A stretch of 64,000 nt of DNA from Collinsella sp. AF33-16. Lineage in GTDB: Bacteria > Actinomycetota > Coriobacteriia > Coriobacteriales > Coriobacteriaceae. Both the position numbers and the translations under genes were made by a program. Of this stretch, positions 17,400 to 27,898 are shown one piece after another. The DNA is taken from positions 7,996-71,995 of the forward strand of contig NZ_QRQC01000014.1 of the NCBI RefSeq assembly GCF_003475325.1, in the 5' to 3' direction. Every line of letters starts with the position of its first letter. Within the stretch, counting starts at the first letter, position 1. Below the pieces are notes generated by a model. That model made no database searches, was not told the DNA's origin, and worked only from the letters and a program-made list of their open reading frames with translations.

Positions 17400-17966
17400 A
17401 TGGATCTACACGAGCAGGGGATGAGCTCCCGCACGTTTGTAATCGCCGCCATCGTGTGCGTGCTGCTGCAGGCAGGCCTGGCACCGCAGATCTCCATTGC
17501 GGGCGGTCGCGTCAACTTCATGATTATCCTGGTGTGCCTAAGCGTGTTCTCGGGCGACCCGACCCGTGCCGTCGTGTGCGGTTTTTGCAGCGGCTTGTTT
17601 TATGACCTGTCCGCTGCCGTGCCGGTGGGAGTTATGTCGCTCCTGCTGACCGTGGGTTCTTTTGCCCTGGTGCACAGCGCTGCCGGTCAAACGAGCGGTA
17701 CCCCGAGTGCGCGCGGCATCACTGTGGGCGCCTTTGCGCTCGTCATTAATGTGATCTACAGCATCATCTTGCTGTTTATGGGTATGGAGACGAGCTTTGT
17801 CGTGGCGATCTTCGGCCATGCGCTGCCGTCTTCGATCCTGACGGGTCTGGTTGCCATTCCGTTTTTGATGTCCGGCGTCGTGCCGCAGTCCGGTTATGGA
17901 TTCTCCGCACGTGGCGGACGCCAGACGGGCATGCGCTTTAAGCCCAAGACCCGTAAGCTCAAATAG
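17400..17966 (+). CDS. mreD: Rod shape-determining protein MreD
   Basis: 188-residue protein with about five membrane helices (for example FVIAAIVCVLLQAGLAPQI, GVMSLLLTVGSFALVH, VGAFALVINVIYSIILLFMG) and a basic C terminus. Position between mreC and mrdA fixes the identity better than sequence, since MreD diverges fast. ATG 17400 is preferred over ATG 17394 because AGGGGG (17387-17392) is seven bases from the former and only one from the latter. Confidence 0.88.
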   Translation: MDLHEQGMSSRTFVIAAIVCVLLQAGLAPQISIAGGRVNFMIILVCLSVFSGDPTRAVVCGFCSGLFYDLSAAVPVGVMSLLLTVGSFALVHSAAGQTSGTPSARGITVGAFALVINVIYSIILLFMGMETSFVVAIFGHALPSSILTGLVAIPFLMSGVVPQSGYGFSARGGRQTGMRFKPKTRKLK

Positions 17967-17979
17967 GGGAGGCCCGTAG

Positions 17980-20049
17980 ATGTCTTCCCAGATGACGGTT
18001 ATTATCGCCGGTATCGTGCTGGTTGTGGCCATCGTGGTCGCGCTGGTCATCATGCGTCGCGGCGATTCCCGTTTTACCTACGATACGCAGCATGGAACGG
18101 CCCCGCGCGCCACCGAGGGCGAGGGCAATACCGCGGCGACCGCCTTTAAGGGCCGCTTCTCCATCCTCACCACGGGTGTGGGCGCGATGTTCGCGGCGCT
18201 TGCCGTCAAGCTGTGGGGCATGCAGATGGTCTCGTCGGACTATTATGAAAAGCAGGCTAATAGTAATCAGACGCGCACCGTTACCACACCCGCTGTGCGC
18301 GGCCGCATCCTCGACCGCAATGGCGTGGCACTTGTCCAGAACCGTCCCTCACTTGCTGTCGTGGCCTACCGCGACCTTGCCGAGGATGAGGTTCTGGTTC
18401 GCCATCTTGCCAACGTGCTCGGTATGCCCTACGTGGCGGTTCTGCGCAATATTCAGGACAATTCCGAGGGCGCCCAGAGCCTGCATACCATCGCGACGGA
18501 CGTCCGTCGCTCCACGGTTGCCTATATCAAGGAGCACGCCGGCGAGTTCCCGGGCGTCAAGATTGCCGAGCGTACCGAGCGCCAGTACCCGTACGGCGAG
18601 ACGGCCTGTCACATTTTGGGCTATACCGGCACCATTACCTCCGAGCAGCTTGAGGCCCAGAATAAGAAAACCTCTGGCGACGATGATGCTTCTGCTGGCC
18701 GGATTACGTACCAGTCGGGCGATATCGTGGGCCAGGCGGGTGTTGAGAGCTACTACGAAAACCTGCTGCAGGGTATTCGTGGCGAGCAGACCGTCAAGGT
18801 CGATGCCTCGGGCAATGTGACCGGTCAGGCCGGCGCCGTGCCCGCCAAGGCCGGCTCCGACATTAAGCTCACGCTCGACCTCAAGATCCAACAGGCCTGT
18901 GAGACGGCGCTGGCGAGCGCCATCGAGCTTGCCAAGACCACTGGCTACAGCAATGCCGGCAACGGCGCTGTGGTGTGTCTCGATCCCAACAACGGCGAGA
19001 TCCTGGGCATGGCGAGCGAGCCCAAGTTCGATCCGTCCGTCTTTATCGGCGGCGTCTCAAATGACGTGTGGACCGAGCTCAATGATGACAAGGGTTCGCA
19101 CCCGCTGCTCAACCGCGCCATTAGCGGACAGTACATGTCGGCCTCGACCATCAAGCCGCTCTCGGCACTGGCCGGTCTTGAGTTTGGAACCTACACTTCA
19201 ACGCAGACAACCAACTGCACGGGCTATTGGACGGGCCTGGGCAAGGCTTGGGGCAAGCGCTGCTGGCTGACGTCTGGACACGGCACCATGACGCTGCAGT
19301 CGGGTATCGCCAACTCGTGCGACCCCGTCTTCTACGACATGGGCAAGGCCTTCTTTTATGACGAGCAACATTCCGAGGGCCTGCAGGAGGTCTTTCGTCG
19401 CTGGGGCCTAGGCAAGACCTGCGGTATCGATCTGCCGAGTGAGGGCGCGGGCCGTATTCCCGATGCCGAGTGGAAAGAGTCGTACTTTACCGACGCCTCT
19501 GCCGAGGACCGCAAGTGGAATGCCGGCGATATGACCAACATTGCCATCGGCCAGGGCGACATCCTGGTGACGCCTCTGCAGATGGCATGCGCCTACATGG
19601 GCCTCGCCAACGGCGGTAAGCAGTACGTGCCTCACGTGTTTTTGTCTGCCGTGTCGCGCGATGGCGACGGCGATGCCTATAAGTACAACGGCAAAGGCAA
19701 GAAGAAGCGCCTGGAGGCCAAGATCAACAGCGATTCGGATTTGGCTCTTGTTCGCAACGGCATGCACGACGTGATTTACACGGCATCGACGTCCCTGGCG
19801 GCTCACTTTGGCACCCTGACGCCGCAGGTATACGGCAAGTCGGGCACGGGCGAGAAAAGCGGCGAGGACGAATACGCGTGGTTTTGCGCCTATGCGCCGG
19901 CCGATGATCCCAAGTATGTCATCGCTACTGTTCTGGAGCAGGGCGGCGGCGGCTCAGATACCGCGATGCATGTCGTGCGCGATGTGCTCGGCGTGATTTA
20001 TGACGAGCCCGATACCTCTTCGGCCTCGGGCGATTCTTCGGTTCGATAG
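17980..20049 (+). CDS. mrdA: Penicillin-binding protein 2, elongation transpeptidase
   Basis: 689-residue class B PBP that cross-links peptidoglycan with RodA as glycosyltransferase. The dimerisation domain contains VRGRILDRNGVALVQNRPS. The transpeptidase has the active-site STIK (in MSASTIKPLSALAG), SCD in IANSCDPVFYDMG, and KSGTGE. The N terminus has two hydrophobic segments: one at residues 5-25 (VIIAGIVLVVAIVVALVIM) and the usual one near 65-80, which is one more than in most PBP2 proteins. GGGGAGG precedes the ATG. Confidence 0.95.
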   Translation: MSSQMTVIIAGIVLVVAIVVALVIMRRGDSRFTYDTQHGTAPRATEGEGNTAATAFKGRFSILTTGVGAMFAALAVKLWGMQMVSSDYYEKQANSNQTRTVTTPAVRGRILDRNGVALVQNRPSLAVVAYRDLAEDEVLVRHLANVLGMPYVAVLRNIQDNSEGAQSLHTIATDVRRSTVAYIKEHAGEFPGVKIAERTERQYPYGETACHILGYTGTITSEQLEAQNKKTSGDDDASAGRITYQSGDIVGQAGVESYYENLLQGIRGEQTVKVDASGNVTGQAGAVPAKAGSDIKLTLDLKIQQACETALASAIELAKTTGYSNAGNGAVVCLDPNNGEILGMASEPKFDPSVFIGGVSNDVWTELNDDKGSHPLLNRAISGQYMSASTIKPLSALAGLEFGTYTSTQTTNCTGYWTGLGKAWGKRCWLTSGHGTMTLQSGIANSCDPVFYDMGKAFFYDEQHSEGLQEVFRRWGLGKTCGIDLPSEGAGRIPDAEWKESYFTDASAEDRKWNAGDMTNIAIGQGDILVTPLQMACAYMGLANGGKQYVPHVFLSAVSRDGDGDAYKYNGKGKKKRLEAKINSDSDLALVRNGMHDVIYTASTSLAAHFGTLTPQVYGKSGTGEKSGEDEYAWFCAYAPADDPKYVIATVLEQGGGGSDTAMHVVRDVLGVIYDEPDTSSASGDSSVR

Positions 20050-20058
20050 GAGGTTGCG

Positions 20059-21285
20059 ATGGATTTTTCTCCGGCGGATCTGTTCCGTTCAACCAAGACC
20101 GGCTCTCGCAGCAGCCTGGACCGCGTCAACAAGCAACTTTCGGCCTCGCGCGGCACGTTTCGCCAAAAGGTGCATATCGGTGTGCTCGTGGCCACAGTGG
20201 CGCTCGTCGCCTACGGTGCCATCATTATCTGGTCGGCTTCGCAGTTTAAGGCCGATGCTTCGTTCTCACGCCATCTGCTGGGAATTGGTATCGGGGCGTT
20301 GCTGGCGGTGCTGGTCTGGCGTACCGACCTGCGCGGTATTTCCAATTTCTCGACGGCGTTGCTCGTCATCGACCTGATCGTGATCTTCTCGCCCAAGATT
20401 CCGGGTTTGTCCTATACGGGCGGTCTGGGCATGACGGGCTGGATCAAGATTCCCGGTATCGGCTTGACATTCCAGCCGGTCGAGCTTGCCAAGCTCATCA
20501 CCATCTTCTTTATTGCCACGCTTGGCTCGCAGTATAACGGCCGCATCGATACCGTTCGCGACTACGTCAAGCTCTGCGGCATGCTGTCCATCCCGTTTTT
20601 GGCCGTCGTCGCCATGGGCGACCTGGGCTCGGGCCTGGTCGTGCTGGTCTCGGGCGCCATCGTCATCTGCATGAGCGGTGCGCGCCGCGAATGGGTGCTG
20701 TCGACCCTGGCCCTGCTCGTGGGCCTGGTGGCCCTCGTCCTGGCGCTCGATTCGGTCTTTGATTCGTTGCTCGGCCACGATGTGCTCATCAAGCAGTATC
20801 AGATGAACCGCCTGACGGTCTTTATCGACCCCGATAATGCCGATTCGGACGATGCCTACAACCTGCAGCAGTCGCTTATCGCCGTTGGCTCGGGTGGCTT
20901 CTTTGGTAAGGGTTTGGGCCATGCGACGCAGTCGGCCGGCGGCTTTCTGCCTGAGTTCCACACCGACTTCGTCTTCGCCTTCCTGTCCGAGACCTTTGGC
21001 TTTTGCGGTTCCTTTTTGCTCCTATGCCTCTACGTGCTGCTGATCTTTTCGACGATTCGCGTCGCCTTTAAGTGTGAGTCGCTGTTCTTGCGTCTTTCGT
21101 GTGTGGGCATCGTTGGCATGTGGGCGTTCCAGACCTTCGAAAACATCGGCATGTGCATCGGCATGATGCCGATTACCGGTATTCCGCTACCGTTTATTAG
21201 CTTCGGTTCGTCTTCGATGATGATTCAGCTGCTGACGGTGGGTATCGTACAATCCATATGGCGGCATCGTTCGGGCGCCGCGTAA
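20059..21285 (+). CDS. rodA: Rod-elongation peptidoglycan glycosyltransferase RodA
   Basis: 408-residue SEDS-family polymerase with about ten membrane helices. Family signatures: GLGMTGWIKIPGIGLTFQPVELAKL, DLGSGLVVLVSGAIV, GSGGFFGKGLGHATQSAGGFLPEFHTDFVFAFLSE split across the conserved loop, and the C-terminal GIPLPFISFGSSSM. The N-terminal 45 residues are cytosolic and polar. AGGAGG precedes ATG 20059. It lies ten bases after mrdA, its partner in the elongasome. Confidence 0.95.
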   Translation: MDFSPADLFRSTKTGSRSSLDRVNKQLSASRGTFRQKVHIGVLVATVALVAYGAIIIWSASQFKADASFSRHLLGIGIGALLAVLVWRTDLRGISNFSTALLVIDLIVIFSPKIPGLSYTGGLGMTGWIKIPGIGLTFQPVELAKLITIFFIATLGSQYNGRIDTVRDYVKLCGMLSIPFLAVVAMGDLGSGLVVLVSGAIVICMSGARREWVLSTLALLVGLVALVLALDSVFDSLLGHDVLIKQYQMNRLTVFIDPDNADSDDAYNLQQSLIAVGSGGFFGKGLGHATQSAGGFLPEFHTDFVFAFLSETFGFCGSFLLLCLYVLLIFSTIRVAFKCESLFLRLSCVGIVGMWAFQTFENIGMCIGMMPITGIPLPFISFGSSSMMIQLLTVGIVQSIWRHRSGAA

Positions 21286-21303
21286 CCGCTGGAGGGGTTT
21301 GCT

Positions 21304-22233
21304 ATGAAAATTCCCGTAGATAAGCTGACCCGCGCTTTTAAGATGGGCGCGTCCGTTAAGAAGGATTCCGATACGCCGGTGCGCGTCTCGGTCTATCTGG
21401 ATTCGTCCGCCTCGCGCTTTCTGGCCGAGACGGTGCGTGACGCCTTTGTGCCGCAGACGACCTCGGGCATTGTGCGCGTCGAGCGTCTGGGGGAGGAGCG
21501 AATTGCTCCAAAGACCGATACCGATGTGGTACTGGTGCTCTCGTGCGGTTCCGACCGCTTGGAGAGTGCCGTGCAGGAGCTCGTGATCGCCGGCGCGCCC
21601 GTGTGCGTGCTTGCCGAGTCTGCTGTGGAGGTGCCGTTTATCGAGGAGTCCACGCCCATGCTCGGCGTGGTGGCGGCAACCGATAAGACGTATCTGCTCG
21701 AGACGCTTGCCCGCTGGATTCTCGATCGCACCGAAAAGGAAACGGCTTTTGCGGCGAACTTTGCCTTCATGCGCATCGCGGCGGCCAATCGTATCATTAC
21801 CTCGTGCGCGCTCACCAATATGGCGACCGGTGCGCTGGTGTTTTTGCCGGGCGCCGATTATCCCGTTATGGCGCTGGCTCAGGTGGGCATGCTCTTTGAG
21901 CTCGCTGCCATCTTTGGACGCGGCATTAAGCCCGAGCGCGGCTACGAGGTCGCAGGCGTGCTCGCCGGCGGTCTGGTGATTCGCGCTGTTACCCGCGCAT
22001 TGGTGAAGCGGACGCCGCACATCGGCTTTGCCGTTAAGGCGCTTACCGCCGCCGCGGGTACCTATGGCATGGGTCGCGCGCTCGTGTCGCTCTACGAGCG
22101 CGATGTCGACTACAGCCGCGCCAACGAGGTCGCTGCCGCCACGTTCTCGCGCGTTCGCGACCTGGTGACCACGGTCGCCGGTGCCACCCGTCCTATGGCG
22201 TCCTACCAAGACGCATCCGATCTCGCTGCTTAG
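21304..22233 (+). CDS. DUF697-like protein of unknown function
   Basis: 309 residues. The first 150 resemble an alpha/beta domain without a recognisable P-loop. The second half has ANRIITSCALTNMATGALVF followed by PVMALAQVGMLFELAAIFG, and Gly/Ala-rich helices. That pattern matches DUF697, a domain often fused to small GTPases, but no GTPase motifs are present here. It lies 18 bases after rodA with a GGAGGGG site and ends 10 bases before the radical SAM gene, so it is part of the same transcript. A link to wall growth is inference from position only. Confidence 0.75.
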   Translation: MKIPVDKLTRAFKMGASVKKDSDTPVRVSVYLDSSASRFLAETVRDAFVPQTTSGIVRVERLGEERIAPKTDTDVVLVLSCGSDRLESAVQELVIAGAPVCVLAESAVEVPFIEESTPMLGVVAATDKTYLLETLARWILDRTEKETAFAANFAFMRIAAANRIITSCALTNMATGALVFLPGADYPVMALAQVGMLFELAAIFGRGIKPERGYEVAGVLAGGLVIRAVTRALVKRTPHIGFAVKALTAAAGTYGMGRALVSLYERDVDYSRANEVAAATFSRVRDLVTTVAGATRPMASYQDASDLAA

Positions 22234-22243
22234 GGGTTTTCCG

Positions 22244-24121
22244 TTGCGCGTTCCGTATCAAGACTGTTTTCATTTAATTGAGCCACTGCTCGCCAAGGTC
22301 GAGAAGCCGAGTCGCTATATCGACCACGAGTGGGGCACGCTCTCAAAGGCCGATGCCGACTATCGCTGCTGCATGATCTATCCGGACGTGTATGAGGTCG
22401 GTCTGCCCAACCAGGGCATCGCCATTCTCTACAACATCCTAAATCAGGCCGAGGGCATTTCCTGCGAGCGCGGCTACGTGCCGTGGCCCGATATGGGCGA
22501 TGCGATGCGCGAGGCGGGGATTCCGCTGCTGTCGCTCGAGGGCGCAACGCCCGTGGCATCGTTCGACATCGTCGGCATGCACGTGCCGCACGAGATGGCT
22601 GTGACAAACTTCCTCGAAGCGCTCGATCTCGCTGGCATTCCGCTGTTAGCTGCCGACCGTACCGAGGACGATCCCATCATCGTCGCCGGTGGTCCCTCGG
22701 TGTATAACCCCGAGCCGTACGCGGCCTTTTTCGATGCCATCCTCATTGGCGAGGGCGAGGAGTCGCTGCTCGAGATCTGCCAGCTGCATCGCCGCCTGCG
22801 CGACGAGGGCATCTCGCGCGCCCAGATTGTCGAGCAGCTCGCGACGGTCGCCGGTACCTATGTGCCGTCCCTGTATGAGGTGCGCTATGACGAGCCCTGC
22901 TCCCCGCATGGCTACACCGTGCCGCGCGAGGGCAAGGATGCGCCGACCGTGGTCTACAAGCGCGTCGTCGAGGACTTTGGTGCCACCAATCCACTTTCTC
23001 AGTCGTGTGTGCCGTATGCGCAGCTCGTCCACGATCGCCTGTCTATCGAGATCTTGCGTGGCTGCGCCCGCGGCTGCCGTTTTTGCCAAGCAGGCATGAC
23101 GTATCGTCCGGTACGCGAGCGCTCGGCCGACCAGATCGTGTCATCGGTGATCCAGGGCTTGGAAAAGACTGGCTATGACGAGGTGTCGCTTACGTCGCTC
23201 TCCACGACCGACCACTCCTGCATTCGTGACGTGCTCGGCAGGCTCAACCGTCGCCTGGAGGATACGGGTATTCGCGTGTCTATTCCGTCGCAGCGCCTGG
23301 ATTCGTTTGGCGTGGATATGGCCGAGTCGGTCGCCGGCGAAAAGAAGGGCGGCCTGACGTTCGCGCCCGAGGCCGGCAGCCAGCGCATGCGCGACATCAT
23401 TAACAAGAACGTGACCGAGGAGGACCTGGATCGTGCGGCTAAGGCGGCCTTCGAGGCCGGCTGGAACCGCATGAAGCTCTACTTTATGATGGGCCTTCCC
23501 GGCGAGCGCGACGAGGACATCGTGGCCATCGCCAATCTGGCCGATCACGTGCTGGAGCTCGGTCGTTCCGTGGTGCCCAAGGCTCGTCGCGGCTCGATCT
23601 CGGTGTCCATCTCGGTTTCGGTCTTTATCCCCAAGGCTGCCACGCCGTTCCAGTGGTGCCCGCAGCTCGACTACGACGACGTCAAGCGTCGTCAGAAGCT
23701 GCTCATCACGAGCGTTCGCAACCGTGCCGTCCGCGTGCATTACCACGATGCCGAGACCTCGCTCATCGAGGCCGCGCTCTCCCGCGCCGGTCGTGACATG
23801 ACGCCCGTCATCATCGATGCTTGGCGCTCGGGGTCTCGCTTTGACGCCTGGGTAGAGCATTTCTCGCTCGATAACTGGAAGGAGGCTGCCGCCAAAAACG
23901 GCATCGACCTCAATGAGCTCGTGCACCTGCCCTACGAGTTGGACTGGCGTCTGCCGTGGGAGCATGTGAGCCCCGGCTGCACGCGCGGCTTCCTCGAGCG
24001 CGAGTACCGTCGCTCGCTCGAGGGTTTCACGACTCCCGACTGCACCCGCACGTCGTGCACCGGCTGCGGAATCTGCCCCACGCTCCACGTCAAGAATGTA
24101 TTGATGGGTGATCGCGCATGA
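22244..24121 (+). CDS. TIGR03960-type radical SAM protein
   Basis: 625 residues. N-terminal B12-binding-like region (MIYPDVYEVGLPNQGIAILYNIL, VAGGPSVYNPEPYAAFFDAI). The radical SAM core begins at ILRGCARGCRFCQAG, with the CxxxCxxC cluster. The C terminus has a further Cys set (CTRTSCTGCGICPT). TIGR03960 members are known as a family with unknown substrate and are usually paired with a TIGR03936 gene, as here. TTG 22244 is chosen because AGGGG is seven bases upstream; the frame extends 21 codons upstream into the preceding gene without a better site. Confidence 0.9.
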   Translation: MRVPYQDCFHLIEPLLAKVEKPSRYIDHEWGTLSKADADYRCCMIYPDVYEVGLPNQGIAILYNILNQAEGISCERGYVPWPDMGDAMREAGIPLLSLEGATPVASFDIVGMHVPHEMAVTNFLEALDLAGIPLLAADRTEDDPIIVAGGPSVYNPEPYAAFFDAILIGEGEESLLEICQLHRRLRDEGISRAQIVEQLATVAGTYVPSLYEVRYDEPCSPHGYTVPREGKDAPTVVYKRVVEDFGATNPLSQSCVPYAQLVHDRLSIEILRGCARGCRFCQAGMTYRPVRERSADQIVSSVIQGLEKTGYDEVSLTSLSTTDHSCIRDVLGRLNRRLEDTGIRVSIPSQRLDSFGVDMAESVAGEKKGGLTFAPEAGSQRMRDIINKNVTEEDLDRAAKAAFEAGWNRMKLYFMMGLPGERDEDIVAIANLADHVLELGRSVVPKARRGSISVSISVSVFIPKAATPFQWCPQLDYDDVKRRQKLLITSVRNRAVRVHYHDAETSLIEAALSRAGRDMTPVIIDAWRSGSRFDAWVEHFSLDNWKEAAAKNGIDLNELVHLPYELDWRLPWEHVSPGCTRGFLEREYRRSLEGFTTPDCTRTSCTGCGICPTLHVKNVLMGDRA

Positions 24122-24930
24122 GTGAGCGCCTGACTGACAACCCCACGCTCTTTAGGCTTCGTGTTCGCTATGGCAAGCGCGATCGCCTTAAGTACCTGGG
24201 CCATCTCGAAGTAATCCATACCATTGAGCGCATCGTGCGCCGTGCGGGACTTCCCTATGCCGTCACGCAGGGCTTCTCTCCGCACATGCGCGTGGGCTTC
24301 TCTTCGGCACTACCGGTGGGTACGTCGTCGACCTGCGAGTGGTATGACCTGTTTATGACCGAGTTCGTGGCGCTCGACGAGGCGTTTGGGCGTCTGGCTG
24401 CGGCGTCTCCGGCCGATCTGGCACCCATTGAGGCAGCGTACATCGACGTGCGCACGCCGGCGTTGACGGCGCAGCTTACGCGCCTGTCGTATCGCATCGA
24501 TCTACACTTGGATCTCGAGGCGCCCGTAAGCGCCGACGAGGTGCGTCGTGCGATCGACACGTTGCGCGCGGACCATGGCATCGACTACGCGCGCGGCAAA
24601 AAGAGCAAGCGCTTGGATTTGGATCACACGCTCGTGGGCTATGAGCTCACGGCGGGGGAGCGCCCTGACCATTTGGTGCTCATGCTCGACACCCATGCCG
24701 ATAACGAGGGCTCCATGCGTCCGGAAATTTTGCTTTCCGCTGCTGATGTTTTGTTGCAGGGCTTGACCCCGGGCGTGGATGCACCTATTGTTTCCACCGG
24801 TATGCAAGACCTCGTGACCATCTGCTCCTACGATGTCGAGCGTCAGAATCAAGCATGCGAGGACGACGAGGGCCGACTCGTCAGCCCCATACCTGTGCGA
24901 ACTTGTGGATTTGCTCCACATACTCGTTGA
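24118..24930 (+). CDS. TIGR03936 / DUF2344 radical SAM-associated protein
   Basis: 270 residues, overlapping the radical SAM gene by four bases (ATGA). Signature region: RLRVRYGKRDRLKYLGHLEV followed by RAGLPYAVTQGFSPHMRVGF and SALPVGTSS. Many genomes carry the two proteins as neighbours or as one fusion, next to rplU-rpmA, as here. The last codons contain the -35 box of the rplU promoter. The role is unknown; the association suggests RNA or ribosome modification, which is inference. Confidence 0.9.
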   Translation: MSERLTDNPTLFRLRVRYGKRDRLKYLGHLEVIHTIERIVRRAGLPYAVTQGFSPHMRVGFSSALPVGTSSTCEWYDLFMTEFVALDEAFGRLAAASPADLAPIEAAYIDVRTPALTAQLTRLSYRIDLHLDLEAPVSADEVRRAIDTLRADHGIDYARGKKSKRLDLDHTLVGYELTAGERPDHLVLMLDTHADNEGSMRPEILLSAADVLLQGLTPGVDAPIVSTGMQDLVTICSYDVERQNQACEDDEGRLVSPIPVRTCGFAPHTR

Positions 24931-24955
24931 CGGGGGTATTTTCGCCTGCTACTAT
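24927..24955 (+). promoter_or_regulatory. Promoter of rplU-rpmA
   Basis: TTGACG (24927-24932), 17-base spacer, TACTAT (24950-24955). The -35 box overlaps the last codons and stop of the upstream gene. Confidence 0.75.
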
Positions 24956-24997
24956 ATTCGGCTGTTGCACTAACTGATGCATGAAGGGCAAGTAAAC

Positions 24998-25372
24998 ATG
25001 TACGCAATCGTTAACACGGGCGGCAAGCAGTACAAGGTCGCCACCGACGATGTCATCACCGTCGAGAAGATCGAGGGCAATGAGGGCGACAAGGTCACCC
25101 TGCCGGTCATCTTCCTCAACGATGGTAAGAAGATCGTCACCGATCCCGACAAGCTGGCCAAGGCCAAGGTTACCGCTCAGATCGTTGAGCAGTTCAAGGG
25201 CGAGAAGCAGCTGGTCTTCAAGTTCCACAAGCGTAAGCGCTATCGTCGTCTGAAGGGTCACCGTCAGCAGCTCACCAAGCTGAAGATCGTGAAGGTCCAG
25301 GCTACGTCCCGCGCCAAGAAGGCTGTCAAGGCAGAGGCCGAGGCTGTTGCCGAGGCTCCCGTCGCCGAGTAG
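24998..25372 (+). CDS. rplU: 50S ribosomal protein L21
   Basis: 124 residues, MYAIVNTGGKQYKV at the N terminus and KRKRYRRLKGHRQQLTKLKI near the C terminus, both L21 hallmarks. An Ala/Glu-rich tail of about 20 residues (KAEAEAVAEAPVAE) extends beyond the usual end. ATG 24998 is chosen from the L21 N terminus; the upstream in-frame ATG at 24977 would add MHEGQVN, which the family lacks. Confidence 0.97.
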   Translation: MYAIVNTGGKQYKVATDDVITVEKIEGNEGDKVTLPVIFLNDGKKIVTDPDKLAKAKVTAQIVEQFKGEKQLVFKFHKRKRYRRLKGHRQQLTKLKIVKVQATSRAKKAVKAEAEAVAEAPVAE

Positions 25373-25405
25373 ATTACACTCGTAACGAAAGAGTAGGTAT
25401 ACACA

Positions 25406-25663
25406 ATGGCACACAAAAAAGGACTCGGTTCCTCCCGTAATGGCCGTGACTCCCGCGGTCAGCGCCTTGGCACGAAGCGCTATGCCGGCCAGACGGTAAC
25501 CACGGGCACGATTCTCGTCCGTCAGCACGGCACTCACATCCACCCGGGTGAGAACGTTGGCCGTGGCAAGGACGACACGCTGTTCGCGCTGGTCGACGGT
25601 ACCGTTGAGTTCCACAAGGGTATCAAGCACAGGGTCAGCGTACGCCCGCTCGCGAACGCGTAA
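25406..25663 (+). CDS. rpmA: 50S ribosomal protein L27
   Basis: 85 residues beginning [20 protein letters not shown], with [20 protein letters not shown] and the DTLFALVDG motif. The mature N terminus is encoded directly, without the cleaved extension of Firmicutes. It lies 33 bases after rplU. Confidence 0.97.
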   Translation: MAHKKGLGSSRNGRDSRGQRLGTKRYAGQTVTTGTILVRQHGTHIHPGENVGRGKDDTLFALVDGTVEFHKGIKHRVSVRPLANA

Positions 25664-25688
25664 TTCACCCTTCATAGAGCACATATGT

Positions 25689-25732
25689 GGGAGGCACTTG
25701 AGTTTTAGGATTCAAGGGTCTCCCTCTTTTTG
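25689..25732 (+). terminator. Terminator between rpmA and obgE
   Basis: Thirteen-position stem GGGAGGCACTTGA with TCAAGGGTCTCCC (one mismatch, one G-U), followed by TCTTTTTG. It ends 15 bases before obgE, so it either ends the ribosomal transcript or sets partial read-through. Confidence 0.7.
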
Positions 25733-25735
25733 TAG

Positions 25736-27205
<1,470 letters not shown>

Positions 27206-27208
27206 GTC

Positions 27209-27886
27209 ATGTCGCTGCGCGGTGGAATTGGTCTGCCTGAGCTGCCTATCAAGGATGGGCAGGAGTTTCGGCTTGGCATTATGGGTGGCACCTTCGACCC
27301 GATTCATTACGGGCACTTGGTTACCGCCGAGCAGGCGCGCGAGTCGCTCGACTTGGACGCCGTGCTCTTTATGCCGGCCGGCTCTCCCGCCTTTAAGCTC
27401 GACAAACCGGTGACGCCTGCTGAGGACCGTTATGCCATGACGGTCCTCGCCACCGCTGCGAATCCGGCTTTTTTGGCGAGCCGATTCGAGATCGACCGTC
27501 CGGGCGTGACCTATACGGCCGATACGCTTCATGCCCTTCGCGACTTTTACCCGCCGCAGGTAAAGCTCTACTTTATTACGGGCGCCGACGCGATTATCGA
27601 TATTGTGACCTGGCATGATGCCGACCGAATCGCCGAGCTTGCCACGTTTATTGCGGCGACGCGACCGGGCTTTGATATCGATACTGCTCGCGCGCGAATC
27701 AAAGAGTCAGGCCTGCCGTTTGACGTGCGGTATATCCAGATTCCGGCGCTGGCGATTAGCTCGACCAACATTCGCAAGCGGGTTGCCCGTGGCATGAGCG
27801 TGCGCTATCTTACGAGCGAGTCCGTGCTCGGCTATATTCGCAAACGCGGGTTGTATACCGATCTGGGTCAAGAAGATTTTGAGTGA
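27209..27886 (+). CDS. nadD: Nicotinate-nucleotide adenylyltransferase
   Basis: 225 residues; makes deamido-NAD from nicotinate mononucleotide and ATP. The nucleotidyl transferase motif GGTFDPIHYGHL (HxxH type) is at residues 26-37 and ISSTNIRKRVARG near the C terminus. An N-terminal 20-residue extension precedes the usual start. It begins three bases after obgE. The following yqeK is its usual neighbour. Confidence 0.95.
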   Translation: MSLRGGIGLPELPIKDGQEFRLGIMGGTFDPIHYGHLVTAEQARESLDLDAVLFMPAGSPAFKLDKPVTPAEDRYAMTVLATAANPAFLASRFEIDRPGVTYTADTLHALRDFYPPQVKLYFITGADAIIDIVTWHDADRIAELATFIAATRPGFDIDTARARIKESGLPFDVRYIQIPALAISSTNIRKRVARGMSVRYLTSESVLGYIRKRGLYTDLGQEDFE

Positions 27887-27898
27887 TGGGGGTCTACG

